NCBI RefSeq assembly: GCF_910592395.1
Contig: NC_088318.1
Location: 17,794,349-17,858,348, forward strand
Direction of reading: 5' to 3'
Source: Lineus longissimus
Lineage: Eukaryota; Nemertea; Pilidiophora; Heteronemertea; Lineidae
Length of the DNA: 64,000 nucleotides
This document shows, piece after piece, positions 24,701 to 37,300 of the stretch. The position numbers were made by a program, and so were the translations under genes. Position 1 is the first letter of the stretch. Every line of letters starts with the position of its first letter. The notes beneath the pieces are model-generated. The model was not told the origin of the DNA. It saw only the letters and a program-made list of their open reading frames with translations, and searched no databases.

Positions 24701-25490
24701 TTCCTGCGTTCGTTGACACTTGCTCCCTATAGGCAACACCCACGTGATATAGTCATCCCCATGGTAACGGCGCGGTCCGCCCCCGGGTCCACCACTGCAT
24801 GGTCCCAGGTTACACAATACTAGAAAGGATTCCAGGCCGGGATGCTGCAGATATTCTTTCATATTCTTCAAGACTGCCACCTCTATACTGCCGAGAGGAA
24901 CAAGGTTTAGACATGACATGGACCAGACAGCCAAAATCTGGGGTAATCGAAGGAAACCCGAGTGAATCGTTGACTTTATAAACCAGACCGAACTACGTAC
25001 GTATTTGATTGAACTAAAGTCGAACGCGAAAAAACCCTGGTACATCCCGTATGCACAATGAGTGTGATTAGTACTCCACGTTGAATTATGAACCAGTCCT
25101 ACAACAACAAATAAGCATAGAGTAAAAGGCCTCATTTAAACGCGTACCATCATATCATTTAGGGCATGTATTTTCCCTCCCGGCGAACACGCCATGAGTT
25201 GGCGAGTCGGACAACATGAGCCAACTTGCACTAAGTATATATTAAGTTCATTATAGGCATACTAGCTCGTGCTGTGGCGGCTATTGAAAGGCCGAATGTT
25301 TTTTTATATTTCTTTTACGACGAATCTTTTGAAAGAAGATGCTTTATGGTTATGTGTAGGTTTGTTTGTGAACGGGCAAAGAATATCTAAAGACATGAAT
25401 TCCAACCATCCCTGGAGAGGTTGACGATCTGTTTTGTTCTTGTAACCACTGCCTGAGAGTATAAAAGAACACCTAGTTTACGCACTTCCA
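21790..25490. other. Intergenic stretch, no gene recognised
   Basis: Several open frames exist, the longest at 24,094-24,657 on the minus strand (187 codons) with a 136-codon frame opposite it. None resembles a family I know, none has convincing start context with splice signals, and one frame of that length is expected by chance in a window this size. Confidence 0.4.
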
Positions 25491-25493
25491 CTC

Positions 25494-25701
25494 AGGCTGT
25501 GATTATATAGAGTTCACGTTTTCACATGTAACGTGTCACTGTTCACTTTTCATGTGTGACATGAAGAGCGAACACGTCATTTCCAAAGAGCGGGCTACAT
25601 ACGATTCACGATGTCACTTTTCACCCTTACGTCGTGTTTTCAAGCCCGTTACAAGTGAATCGGCATGACAAGTGACAACGTGAACCCTATAACCCCAGCC
25701 T
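25494..25701 (+). mobile_element. MITE family A, copy 1
   Basis: About 208 bp, opening AGGCTGTGATTATATAGAGT then TCACGTTTTCACATGT and closing ACAAGTGACAACGTGAACCC then TATAACCCCAGCCT, so the ends are inverted repeats of about 30 bp. The middle has CATTTCCAAAGAGCGGGCTA and CATACGATTCACGATGTCAC. There is no coding capacity. Four more copies occur in this window, one inverted. Confidence 0.85.
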
Positions 25702-28660
25702 CATGTGCCAGCTATGCTATCCGAAACATCCGCCTTGGACACATTACATGTCGTTCTGAAAGTACTTTTTTCGCATTTCCTTACTTCGTGTGTATCATTT
25801 TTGGCCCTTAGGGTCAGTTTGAAATCAGTTTCCAGCGGCGATCCTGAGACTCACTGGTTATCCCTGTCGTTGCTAAGGTGACACTAAGTACGGGTTGACT
25901 TAATCCTTCATCTCAGCACAGAGAAGTTAGCCTCGAGGTCCCCACATCATTAGCAGCAAGCGAGCAGCATGATGATTATGCATGTGGCTTGATCGTTGCA
26001 GTATGGAGTCAAGTAACGAATACGTACACATCTTTGATCGTAAAAAAAACACATCGAGCCTGTCATATTTTATTCATTTTGTTGAGTTGTTTTTAGATAA
26101 AACATCCAAGCACATTATTTTGTTATTCGCAAGAACCATCCCTTTATTTAAGACATGGGCCCTCACGGATTATGCGAGAATATGGACACGTTCACGACCT
26201 TACTAAAACAAAGGAAGCGCCAAGTCAATTTCTTCATGATCAAATTCCCAGCCAAGGGATAAAATCAAATTTTGTCCTTGAGATATTAGAAAGAGAATTG
26301 AATTGATTAAGCGAGATGTACTAATCTTCCGATTATGCATTCCATTAATTGAGTCTCCAGTATCGTCTGAAAAGGAATCTGATTTAGTGTTAATTTCTAT
26401 TGTCATTTCGTCCTTGACTTCGATAGTCAAGGTCAACGTTGTGTGGAAATATCTCGTGTCATCAATACGACACGTACGGTGGCTGGGAAAGGACATCGCA
26501 TGATTTTTTTTCAACATGAAAATTCTTTTTTTCAGGGAATATCTCGATCGCTCGAAGTTGTAAGTGACGCTATCCAGCGACCGCGGAAACTTGAATTGAC
26601 AGTGGTCCCCGTCCTGGCAGGGCGATGTATTATATCATCCCTTTTTGTGCAACTTCGTTTTCAGTTTATTAGAAAAGCAGGCAGGTCGACACATGATGAC
26701 GACCTGATCTAGGCACAGAGCCATGACCACGCCACCGATCACTGAGTCAGATTTTTTGCAGGTTGAGAGAAAAACGTCTGTTAGAATGACTTATGAAAAT
26801 CGTTCTTCCTAAACCTTTAGATTTTATTATGATAATGCGTACAAGGCAGATGGTCGGGCAAAATCATTAATGAAAGTATTTTCTAACCCAGGGCAAAGCT
26901 TCAGTCATGTGGGATGGGTGCCCTTACGCATGGCCATGGGGTTGAATCTATCTGACAGAAGGCCACAATAACTCTGTCGATATATTGGGTGCTTGATGTT
27001 AAGGGTTTAGAAAAGAGGCCGTTATTCACAGCAAGGGGTTCTTTTTCAATCAGGCTGAGAATATACGGTAACTGTACTGTTTATCCCTCCCTTCGATTTC
27101 GGTTTTGGAGCTGATAACATTGACTATTACGGGCAATTCATCCTGTATCGGCTTTAGTTTAGGGCAAACGACGGATGTGACTATCCACTTTTTGCGAAAC
27201 GAAAAATATCGCTTTTTTATTCAACTATTGGTCTTTACCGGTATCGGCGATATGTGGACAGCTCGTGTCATCAATCACAACTTACGACTGAGAATCAATT
27301 AGTGACCATTAAAAAGGTATGCAGCAAGAATGCCTCTGTTACGGACCTTCCCGATCTCACAGACAGGCCAATATTTCCTTAAACAAAACACTCTTTAAAT
27401 ATAGCACAATATTTATGAAGCTTATTTCAGTTGTATTTAATCTTGCGCGGTGGCCTCGCGGCGAAACATCTGCAGTCGAGCTTCTCTTTGAGAAGAGCCA
27501 ATAGTCAGGCGGAGTTCACAGGCTGCCCCAAGCAGCTCACCAAACTCTGAAACTCCACGAAAATACCCAGGGAGGAATTTTACAGTTACGGGACGTCTAA
27601 AGGTTAGAATACCGAGTAAGACTTGTAGTGCTTCTAATCCAGAATCTACAGTCGTTAGAAACTTATACCCGAGGGTGTGGTTCGAGTAAGTTGTTAGGAA
27701 TAGCAGTTCCCGGAATAGATAGGGATCTTCGTGACATTAATAACGGCTTTTGTGGGTAAACTAACTCCAAATAGTATTTGAACGAATAAATGCAAAAGTT
27801 TTGCTCAAGGTTCCAGTTCAAAATTACGGGATGTGTCATCATCCGTGATGCTATTGAAGTTGAAAACAGACTCTCAGCTCAGTTTCCCCTTGCAAATTCA
27901 AAAATTTCTGTTGCTTTCTCAGAAGGTCGTAAACTTTTTAAATACATCATCTCTCGACTGATATACCTTTGATGAGGATTGAGATAACTCTCAACGCTGA
28001 TAGATCAGCAACAGCCAGAAATACATTCTGTCCGGCATTCCGACCAAAATGCATGTGTGTCCTCCGAAAATCTAAAATTGGAGGGTCATTTTGTGCTTGA
28101 TCAAAAAAAATGTATCGTTAAATCTGATGTGAATGAATACAATTGTATGAAGGATGTGCAATGCAAAACATTGCATTTATGATGAGATCCGTATCAATTC
28201 CATCCACAAAGTGACTAAGTCATTCTATAAGGTCGAGCACAAACAACAAAGCAGATTAATACGCGAATCCAGCCAGACTCACGAAGGCCACGGCTGCTAA
28301 TTACCAAATATCAATTACTTATGCTTGAACGACTTTGTTGAGAAAAACACGGGTACCCCGAGGAAAAACCATCGAATTGTTCTCAGTGAGTGCGGTACCC
28401 GACGGGACATCTGTACGCTGTACCGTGATAATGGTTCAGACCCAATTTGCTATGCTTATTTAGAAAAGTGGTCCTCGTTCAGGTAGATAATGGACTGGCC
28501 ATGTGGATGTCCCCAAGGGACCTGACCAGGCTCGGCCCAGCCAGATACAACATTTTCTATGCCAAGTGGAATAAAATAACAGAGGGGCTCACAGCATTAC
28601 TCCTAATCCGCTCCAAGGCCCGAGGAAACTGAAAATTCAGAATCAAATTTCACATGGCTT
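25702..28660. other. Intergenic or intronic stretch, no gene recognised
   Basis: Nothing coding is supported. It may be an intron or upstream region of the zinc-finger gene. A well-formed 24-base mini-exon signal at 26,536-26,559 is discussed under rejected items. Confidence 0.3.
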
Positions 28661-28664
28661 TCAG

Positions 28665-28733
28665 ATCGAATGTTCTACACGCTGGTACAGATGTTATTGT
28701 TAGAAACACAGCTCTGGCCAGATAAACCAGACT
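28665..28733 (+). CDS. Candidate upstream exon of the zinc-finger gene
   Basis: After a GGCTTTCAG acceptor, 69 bases stay open in the frame RMFYTLVQMLLLETQLWPDK then PD, ending at a GACT|GTAAAT donor. The exon is phase 1 at both ends, and its end phase is the one needed to join the first firm zinc-finger exon at 34,371, giving PDCLKFGMQ across the junction. A family-B MITE begins 47 bp after the donor, as after other exons of that gene. The exon is short enough to be open by chance, the donor is only moderate, and the intron would be 5.6 kb. Confidence 0.35.
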
Positions 28734-28780
28734 GTAAATGGTGATGAAATCTTAATAATAGCTGATTCAATGAAAATATC

Positions 28781-29015
28781 CACGGTGTCCGAGCAAAGAT
28801 AAAATTATTTTATTCGCAATATCGCTCATGCATAACTAATTTCGGTTGTCGTATTCGCAGTTAATCTGGTAAATTGAAGGGGTGGCGGATGGTTACATAA
28901 TACGCTGTTACCCCTGCTGCCTGCCTGAACAACTGCAAAAGTCATCCCTACGATTAGTTATGCATGAGCGAAATCGCGTACGAATAAAATATTTTGTGTC
29001 TGATTGGAGACCGTG
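28781..29015 (+). mobile_element. MITE family B, copy 1
   Basis: About 235 bp, from CACGGTGTCCGAGCAAAG to GATTGGAGACCGTG. Long imperfect inverted ends include TTTATTCG, ATATCGCTCATGCATAACTA and its mirror TTAGTTATGCATGAGCGAAA. The asymmetric middle, TTCGCAGTTAATCTGG through GCTGTTACCCCTGCTGCCTG, gives orientation. It is non-coding. Other copies are at 34,614, 37,420 (fragment), 37,805 and 40,921. Confidence 0.88.
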
Positions 29016-32000
29016 ACTATACTCGAATGTAAATTGAATAACGAAGACCTATAGATGTACATGTTAGCCTTTGTGTTCGAAGGAATTCACATGCGCCAGT
29101 TGGTAAATGATTTTCAATGTCGCCTAAAAGTTTAACGGCCTGTCCGAAGTTTCTAAATGTGGCATTAAAGATGAGTCTGTAGTTTTATTTGAAATACGTA
29201 AAGAAACTTCAAAGTGGCTCCATTACGACCAAGTAGAATGAAGCTGTACATCTATGAATATGACTAGAGTTCTCACTCCGTCCAGCTGCGCCGATCAAGA
29301 AAAAAACTGCTCCATTCTGTGTTATCCGCACCGGGAGTGATTATTTTCCTGTCCGTCTGCTATCAACCCAAGGTCTGCTTACGGCGGTTTTTTGAGCTGC
29401 GGGCTGCGAGAAGTCCGGCTGTGGAAACTAACCGCCATGCGACATTATCCCGGAGGTATAGCCATTTTTTATCGCATCATTATGTCAAATCTTTACGAGA
29501 CTATACCCTGTAAGGAAAATACCATAGGCAAAACGTATTCAAGGTTCAACAACGGTCTCTTTCTGGCTCCATCACATTTTCAAAAGATTATAGCAAAATA
29601 TCCTTCGTGGTATTTACCGTCAGTGACCATTGGTATTGCGAATGATTTACTTTGTTTAAATGTTTGGCAAGCAGAAATATATTCTTTTTCGTTTAGAAGT
29701 GGTTGGTCAGTTTGTAGGGCGATGTTACAAGGACTGTTATTACATCTGTAATTCATAGATCTATCATAGTAAACAAACCGGTTTTGATGGTGATCGAATT
29801 GATGACAGCTTCCAGCTTCTGCCTTCATCTCAAACGGCACGAGGTTGACAGTATCAATGGACCGTTATCATGACTCAAGTAACGGTTTTACTATTAAGTT
29901 AATGAGCTATTTTCTCTCATTCTGTCGAAGGTGACAATGGGAAGAGAAGCAATGATAATATTATATTGATGGCGCATCAAAGCTTTCCTTGCTGCCCAAT
30001 TGTTCCGCTTCTTGTCGACCTGGTTCATTTATCCACGGTTGTTACTTGCCTCACGTTAACCAGAGTCTACAATAGGCTGCGATAGCGAATGAACTCTGCA
30101 GGCAGTTTGCCTCTTCTTGAGGTGAAATCTACTACACAAACGGTGGCAAAATGAACCACCACCATGCGACCGAAACCTATATCGCGGGCAACGCCATGAT
30201 TTTTCTCATAAAAAGGAAAATTCCTGAGGGCTCCCCATTGAAAGCGCGAATTGAAAGTTCATTAGAAACTTGGGAGTGTACCCCCGGGAGTTTCACACCT
30301 ACGTGCGGCATGAACAAAGCGTGGTTGATAATCGTAGGAAACCTGTGAGGCAGGCCGGGGGCAAGTTGCGTCGATCCCTCCCAAACCGCTCCGTAATCCC
30401 TCACCAGCTTGGGTCCAGGCATCGCCACTGGCTAATTAATTACCTTCGGTACTTTGATCCGGGCGTCTATTTCTGCCCGCTAATTTCAATGGGAAGAAAT
30501 GACGGCAACTCAAAGCCAGAGGTGACTGCACAAATAGCGAGAGATTGGTGAGCTGGATGCGAGAAATCTAGATACCTACCCCGGGCGGCAGTGTTTTGCT
30601 GGTTAACTCGGATGACGTTACATTGTCTTAGGCGATTCGTGTTAGGGCGTGTGTGTGCATTACATTCTTCTCATACTGTGGATATTTCTGGCTGGATGCA
30701 TTAGAGCGTCTCCATGAAGCTTTCAGGTACGTACTGGTCAATTTCTGTTGCTAGTCATTTTAAAATTCAGTTGTAGGCCTATGCTGGACAGGCACGTGGA
30801 CTGGGTCATGTTTTTTCTGAAATGATCGTTCGGGCTGAAATTTTCTGCTACTGCAGAAACGAACATCAATGATCAAGAGAGATGTTTGATACGAAAGAAA
30901 TACGCCGTTTGCTGATTGGAAAAAAATCAACAAAATGTGGTCCGATATGAATTTCGGTAATCAACGTACACCCTCTGGCACGTTACAGCACATTAGGCCC
31001 TGTCGCGACTGGAGATGGTTGTCTACGTCTGGACTCTCATCGCGATGTCTTTCAGAGCATGGATTGATAGAGAATGAATTACATACAAAGTCAGAAGTAC
31101 GGGTAGTCCTGTCGTGTTCGGCTTACCATCGTCGGTACAACACTGAATCCTTTGAGTTATGAAAGCTAACTTTAATAAGATAAAGTCACGATGAATCGTG
31201 ATATGAATAAGTACCCACCCAATGCTTGCTCTGTAGTGGCGTTAATATTGTCATCTTGTCAACTAAGTGACATCGACGATAATTGGGCATTAGCGCCGTC
31301 GTCTGCTAAGCATTGTAATCCACCATCATCAATTGCTCTCCGTGCCTCGCCTTTTGACATCTGAGCCCCACTTAATTATATATATCCATCAATCTATTGA
31401 TGTCAGTAGCACGATTGTCACGTTAATGGCGGCGCTAATCCGTTAGGTGGGCAGCGCGAGGTGGGTTTGTTGACATTGTCGTTGCCGACCCTGCATGTCG
31501 TCTGGTCATAAATCTCAATTTCAATTTCATCTATTGTGAGAAAGCGGTCATGGCAGATTGATTGAAATCAACTAGATAAGCTTATCATCCAGTTCGTTGG
31601 CGCACAAATTATAATTTGACACTTTTTCTTTTGGTCACTCTATGCCGGGGGTAGATGCTCCGAAATGTCGGTTGCCAATCGTCAGTACAGCTGCGGATCT
31701 TCCCCGAGGACTGGCTGTTTTTGCGGTTGTATTTTTAGCAATGTTTTCCCAATGGATCGAGTTTCCGAAGGACAGGAAAAGGTTGTGATGACACCATTCA
31801 GTCGCCTGCTCAAACTGAACACAATAATTATTGGGGCGTTCACAAGGGATACGGAATTTAGGGACAAATATTTGCTATTGTCTGCCCAGTGGTGTAGCCA
31901 GATTCCCTCAAACGATCTGGAAGAGGTGTTTTGGTCTACACTGTAACTCACACTGCTTCGTTTTTATCTTGAGAAGGAAAACCTGCAGTGGTCTTCAGTT

Positions 32001-34370
32001 TTATTCCCGATATATATACATGCAGAGATTTTACGATTTAATCATAACTGAATGCTGTTGACTTGCTCCCAGAGTGACCACTGTCCTCATCTTAAACAGG
32101 CCATTGGCCAAGACTCGATCACATCATGAATTATACACCTGTAGTCAACGGGAATTCAGATTGTCCATCTTCAGTTTCCGCCGCACTAAGTCTATACTTC
32201 ATTACTTACCACGAGGCCAAGCTGAAACACGAAGTCGTATCTATCGGACAATGACCATATTCGTCAGATCTGTACCGCTTCATGGATATTCAGAATGGTC
32301 TTCGTTTGAACTAGAGTATATGTGGTTGCTGGTAAAAAAGCAACAAAAATGTGTGAATTGTGAAATTAATTGAAGTTATTGGTGTAAGAAGGTTTCGTTG
32401 ATGTTTGGGTGTTACATAATCTGGATTAGTGGCACAACATCCTGTTAGGTTACTATCGACATCTTTGATTGGGGGGGGGGGGGGGGGGGGTAAAAATGTG
32501 ACAGTTTATGCTCGTCCTGTCAGCAGTTCCAGTCGTTCGAAAGATTATACACCGATTGGACGTGACACCCCAGGACTTCTCTGAAGTAACCTTGCTGTGT
32601 GTTACTATGCATTCTGAGCTAAATTGAAAACGTGAAACGAACTATTATCTTTAGATCTATCATAACTTGCATTTAGGTTCGCCCAGAGTATATCAATGCA
32701 TATGTTACTTAAGTTACCTATGTGACGAATCTTAGATGGGAACTAGGCCTGTTTGTTCACCCATTCGAACCGTTGTGCCTTTAGGATATGTACCATACAA
32801 TTACTGACAGATCGTGGCCAACAAGGCCCAAGGGTAACCGGGTATTTCTTGTAGTGGGTCCGGGGCGTTTGACGACAGTACCTCCGCGTAGAGCTAGTTA
32901 GGCTGACGGCAGCGACCTAAACCCAGCTTTTCATTCACGTAGCTTCCTGGCGTTTTAAAATCCTCCCAGTTCTCCTGGGCTATCGTGAGCGATATCAAGT
33001 TGTTTGCGTTTCCATTGATTGTCTGAAAACTCCGGTCATTGTTGTGGATGGTTTTGTTCTCGGGTAGATCGTGCAGAAAATCTCAGAGAGGAGAGTGACT
33101 TCCTTTTCAGGGCATCAACACTGTGTTCATATCTATCCCAGTTCGTGAAACTTCCCATTTGGGCAGAATCCGATGAAGTGCTAAGAACTGCCGTATTCTC
33201 ATATTTCTTCGTATTTCTTCGTATTGTTGTTAATTATGTGGAATTAATTCTCATTGGATTATTCCTGTTCTTGCTCAGGCTGTGACAAAGTGACATTAAG
33301 CTTGTTGGACTACTCTCGATACATTATATACCGTAAGTTGATCGTTCATGCTGCCGTGATTATCATTTACCATTGTGATAAAATGTGACCTGATAGACTA
33401 ACCGTGCCAGCCTCTATGTTACTGGAAAATGCATTGACAGGAATAAGTATCGCGTATGAGTTACGCCTCTGGATCAGTGATGAGTAATGGGCTCAAGGTA
33501 CGGTGTGTGCATTTTTTATAAGTGTGCCATCACGTCTATATCGTCTATATCCGATACTTGCACAAGCATTCACGAGATGTTCTCTGTGCACAGTCCATGT
33601 AACCTGCCGCATCGGGAAGAGGTTACTAGCGGGCGTCGAACCTTCGACTTTCCGTTCACAAGGTGGACGCCTAAACCAGTTACTCTTTACTCTTCCTTAG
33701 TGACAGAATTGTGGTCCTTCATTCCAGAGGTCTCAAGGTTATCAGCCAGCACGAGCACCCTAAAACAGTTAAAGTGAAAGTTTAATTTCCAAACGTTGGC
33801 CTCATTTTGATGGAATTAGAGACTCGAGAATTGTCCGTGCTCAGCAGGGGTAAACAATGCCTACTGTTTCTGTTGGGCACTCGAGGTCATTGGTCAAGGT
33901 TGTGTTGGATAGAAAATGAGGGTTGATTAGTGTCTAAGGAGGTTACTGCAATTAACCATCACTTTAGTCAAACGCGTCATTAGTACGCCTCCGGTCCTGT
34001 GCCCTTTAGCAAGTCATATACTGGTAGATTATATTCCACATCTGCCAACGTTTGGTCAGAAGATATTGTTCAGTTTGAATTTTTTGATAAGTGAACTTTC
34101 TTTTATGACTGCAATTCAAATCAAGAATCTCTCGCTGGAATACTTCAGAATTCTGTGTGGAACCAAGAAATTGCTTCACATCATGACATGTTTCTCTGTT
34201 CTCACTGGAAATCTGTACGTTCAACTATACAAGCTTCTTCTGGCAGGCTTGTTCCAATTACCATTCCCTGAAACTGTATTCTTGTGCGGAAAATACCACG
34301 CAACAGTTATTTCTCTTTGCAAAAATCTATGTGTGTCGGCAAATAAACTGTTAATTTCGTTGTTTTTCAG
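29016..34370. other. Probable intron or upstream region of the zinc-finger gene
   Basis: No exon could be supported. A homopolymer G tract is listed separately. A tRNA-like B box on the minus strand (AGGTTCGACGCCC, about 33,628-33,640) may be a SINE relic. The stretch 31,170-31,620 has many short AT-rich motifs and no repeat resemblance, but no function can be read from it. Confidence 0.35.
32471..32490. repeat. Homopolymer (G)20
   Basis: Twenty consecutive G residues, preceded by TTGATT and followed by TAAAAATG. The exact length is likely uncertain because homopolymers are error-prone in sequencing. Confidence 0.97.
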
Positions 34371-37300
34371 GCCTCAAATTCGGAATGCAAAGCGTGTTCG
34401 ACCTGATAGAGGAGTTCGAATGTGAACTCTGCAACGTGAAGTTCCCGAGACTCTACACCCTCCAGAGACATCGCATGTCCAAGCAGCATCAGCTGAGAGA
34501 GGCCAGACTGCAGGTGAAGAAGATGGAGAGGGTCATTCAGGACAACACCGACTCGGATTCTATCTCGGACGCTTCCGACCAGTTTAGTGTAGGTTTATAG
34601 CCGCCCGTATATTCACGGTCTCCGATCAAAGACAAAATTATTTTATTCGTACGCGATTTTGCTCATGCATAACTAATCGTGGTTATTACTTTTGCAGTTG
34701 TTCAGGCAGGAAGTAGGGGTAACAGCGTATTATGTAATCACCCGCCACCCCTTCCATTTGCCAGATTAACTGCGAATACGACAACCAAAATTAGTTATGC
34801 ATGAGCGATATCTCGTACGAATAAAACAAAATTTCTTTGATCGTACACCGTGGTATTATGGTTTTTGGAATTCAAACGCAGCATTTCTAATTGAACCTTT
34901 CATCAAGGGTTTGGCTTACGGTTTCGAAATCAAACACTAATGTGTATACTTGAAAATGCTCCACTGAGATGTTCGAGTCTGTCACCTGTATACTCTGACA
35001 ACGTTCCCCAACACCAGACCAGGGTTTAATTGTCTGCAACAACAAACGACCGCTGGATTCTGAGTCGGCCCTCCGCGAAGACGCGTCTCAATAGTTGCAG
35101 GTGTTTTGACCAGATGACATCTTCGTAATAATGAAGCCAAACTCTCTCCTTTCATGATAACGAACTAACATCGCATCACAAGCAAATGCAACTTAGAGGA
35201 AGTAACGTGTGGTTGCCTGTCTTAATCCTGGTCATGCCTCGTACCATTATCCGGTAAGGGACACGACGCCACTGGTCTCACAATACATCAGTCAGTCTCA
35301 AGTACGTGCAGTGACAACATTATGCAAAGAGTCATTGTGAAGACTTCCGTTTCGGGATGAAAACCTCTCAATAGTGATTGCATCGGTGGATTTCAACCAA
35401 CGGAAACGTACTAGTAGTCGGAGTCTGACCTCACAGCTAGAGTTGGCAAACTTTTGTCGGCACGTTCAATGCTCCGTGGCAGAAGTTTAACAGAAAAGGG
35501 TCTATGTTTTGCCCCCTCGCCACCTTTGAAAATCTACGCTCCCACTGCAGATAAACTCGCACGTTGCAGCACCAAGAAGAGGTAAATCGCCGTGGGCCAT
35601 CAGTCCGACTGCCTGAGTAACGGTTTTTTGTCCTTCTCATATTTTCCCGAAAGCTTGGATCCCAAGGAGCTTTTTTTGAGAGTGAAAAACTTCAACGGGG
35701 TGCATATTTGTGTTGACTGAAAATAACCCTACAAGGTTTTCTAGAATACATGTGCTTAGAAATGGATTCAATTATAATTTTTTTATTTCGAGAAAAAAGC
35801 TAAAAATATTTGAGAGCAAGGAATTCGAACTTTGGTAAAACGCGTAGTCCGCCAAGGGATTACTCATGCTGGTTAGAATCAGTCACCTGCCTTTCCCCTA
35901 CTAATTACCGAGACACAGCAGTGATATCTATTACACAAACCGCTGGAAGGGGAGGCCAAGAATATGTGATATTCCAAACCCTCCATCCTCGTGACACCCC
36001 GAGCTATAGTGTGTCATAAAACACATGTCATGGAGGCAAGGTTCAAGGCTGTAATGCTCTGAATCATCGCAGAGTTTAATGTGCAATATAAAGAATACAT
36101 CTGATATGAGAGATCGTTGGAAATACACGAGAACCACTGGCATCATTATCGGGAGGGTCATTGTTCTGTGTGATACGAGTGCCTTTATAGTGAAAGACAC
36201 TTTCCTGTATTTTCTTAACCGGAACATAATCCCCACAGTGCTTTCATATGAAGCAAGCATCCCTGTATTGTCATCGCCATAACAATATCGCCTATGAAGT
36301 GTTCTCAAAAACCACACTTCTGTAATTACTTCAGCTATTTATCTCCACAAAACGCCTTCATTTTTGTAGTCTTCACCTAAATGATATCTTTAATGCCTTT
36401 ATATGAACCACATATATATTCTTGTATCATTTCCCCATCTTGGCCATCCTCTAGAAACCAACACAAGGGTTAAAATAGTCATCTCTTGCTTCTCTCCCCT
36501 CTACCAGGTGGCATCTCGTGACATCGCGAAGAGACAGAAGATGGAATCGGACGAGCCAATCTCCGAGGACGAAGGTAGGCAACAAAAACATGTAAACCCT
36601 GTTACTTCCGCCTGCCTTTCCCTCTCTGCTGCTGCTGGCTTGCTCAGAGCGATGCCCAATCACCGCGCAGGGTTCCTTGCGCATTGTGTGTGTCGCTTGT
36701 GGCGTTGACGTTGTGTTAATTTATGCAATGTTCGTTGCTACCGCTAATGCATGCATTGTCAATGGTGGCATCGTGATAGTGCTGTTTTCGCCAATGTTTT
36801 TTCGTGCTCATCGACATAACTGCCTCATTGCGATTACTAGCATATTGTCGTACATGTGTGGTCACTGCAAAATACTCCACTTGTGCTGGTTACTGTAAAA
36901 GACTTCGATACCTATCCAACATATCCGTCGAAAGCCAGTGACTTCGGGAGCTCTTCTATATTTTCCATAATACCGTTTTTTAATCTGCTGAAAACAACTC
37001 CAAAGATTCACTAAATAAAAGTCGTTTGGCAGGTATCACGATTCTTCTGATTTGAATAAAGAGGGTAAAAAAGGCCACCTTGAAGGTTTGGGGCTCATCC
37101 ATGAGATCCTCTAGGGGGACATTTTTCCCGTGATCATGCCATGCGATGATTGCATGCGAAGTTCATGTCCGTATTCTCAATTTCAGACATCGTCATAGTA
37201 AACGAAGACGGCGACTGCACATCGGACAGGAACCCATTCCGCTGCGAACTCTGCGACAAATACTTCACCCGAAAGGATCACCTCCAGAAGCACACTAAAT

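Noticed and set aside
26536-26559. 24-base mini-exon with good acceptor (TTTTTTTCAG) and donor (GTAAGT)
   Set aside because: Splice motifs alone are not enough. Neighbouring exons were not found and the translation is too short to judge.
31170-31620. Conserved enhancer near the zinc-finger gene
   Set aside because: Dense short motifs are visible, but without cross-species alignment this cannot be distinguished from ordinary AT-rich DNA.
33619-33670. tRNA gene or SINE on the minus strand
   Set aside because: Only a B-box-like AGGTTCGACGCCC is present, with no A box and no second copy in the window.
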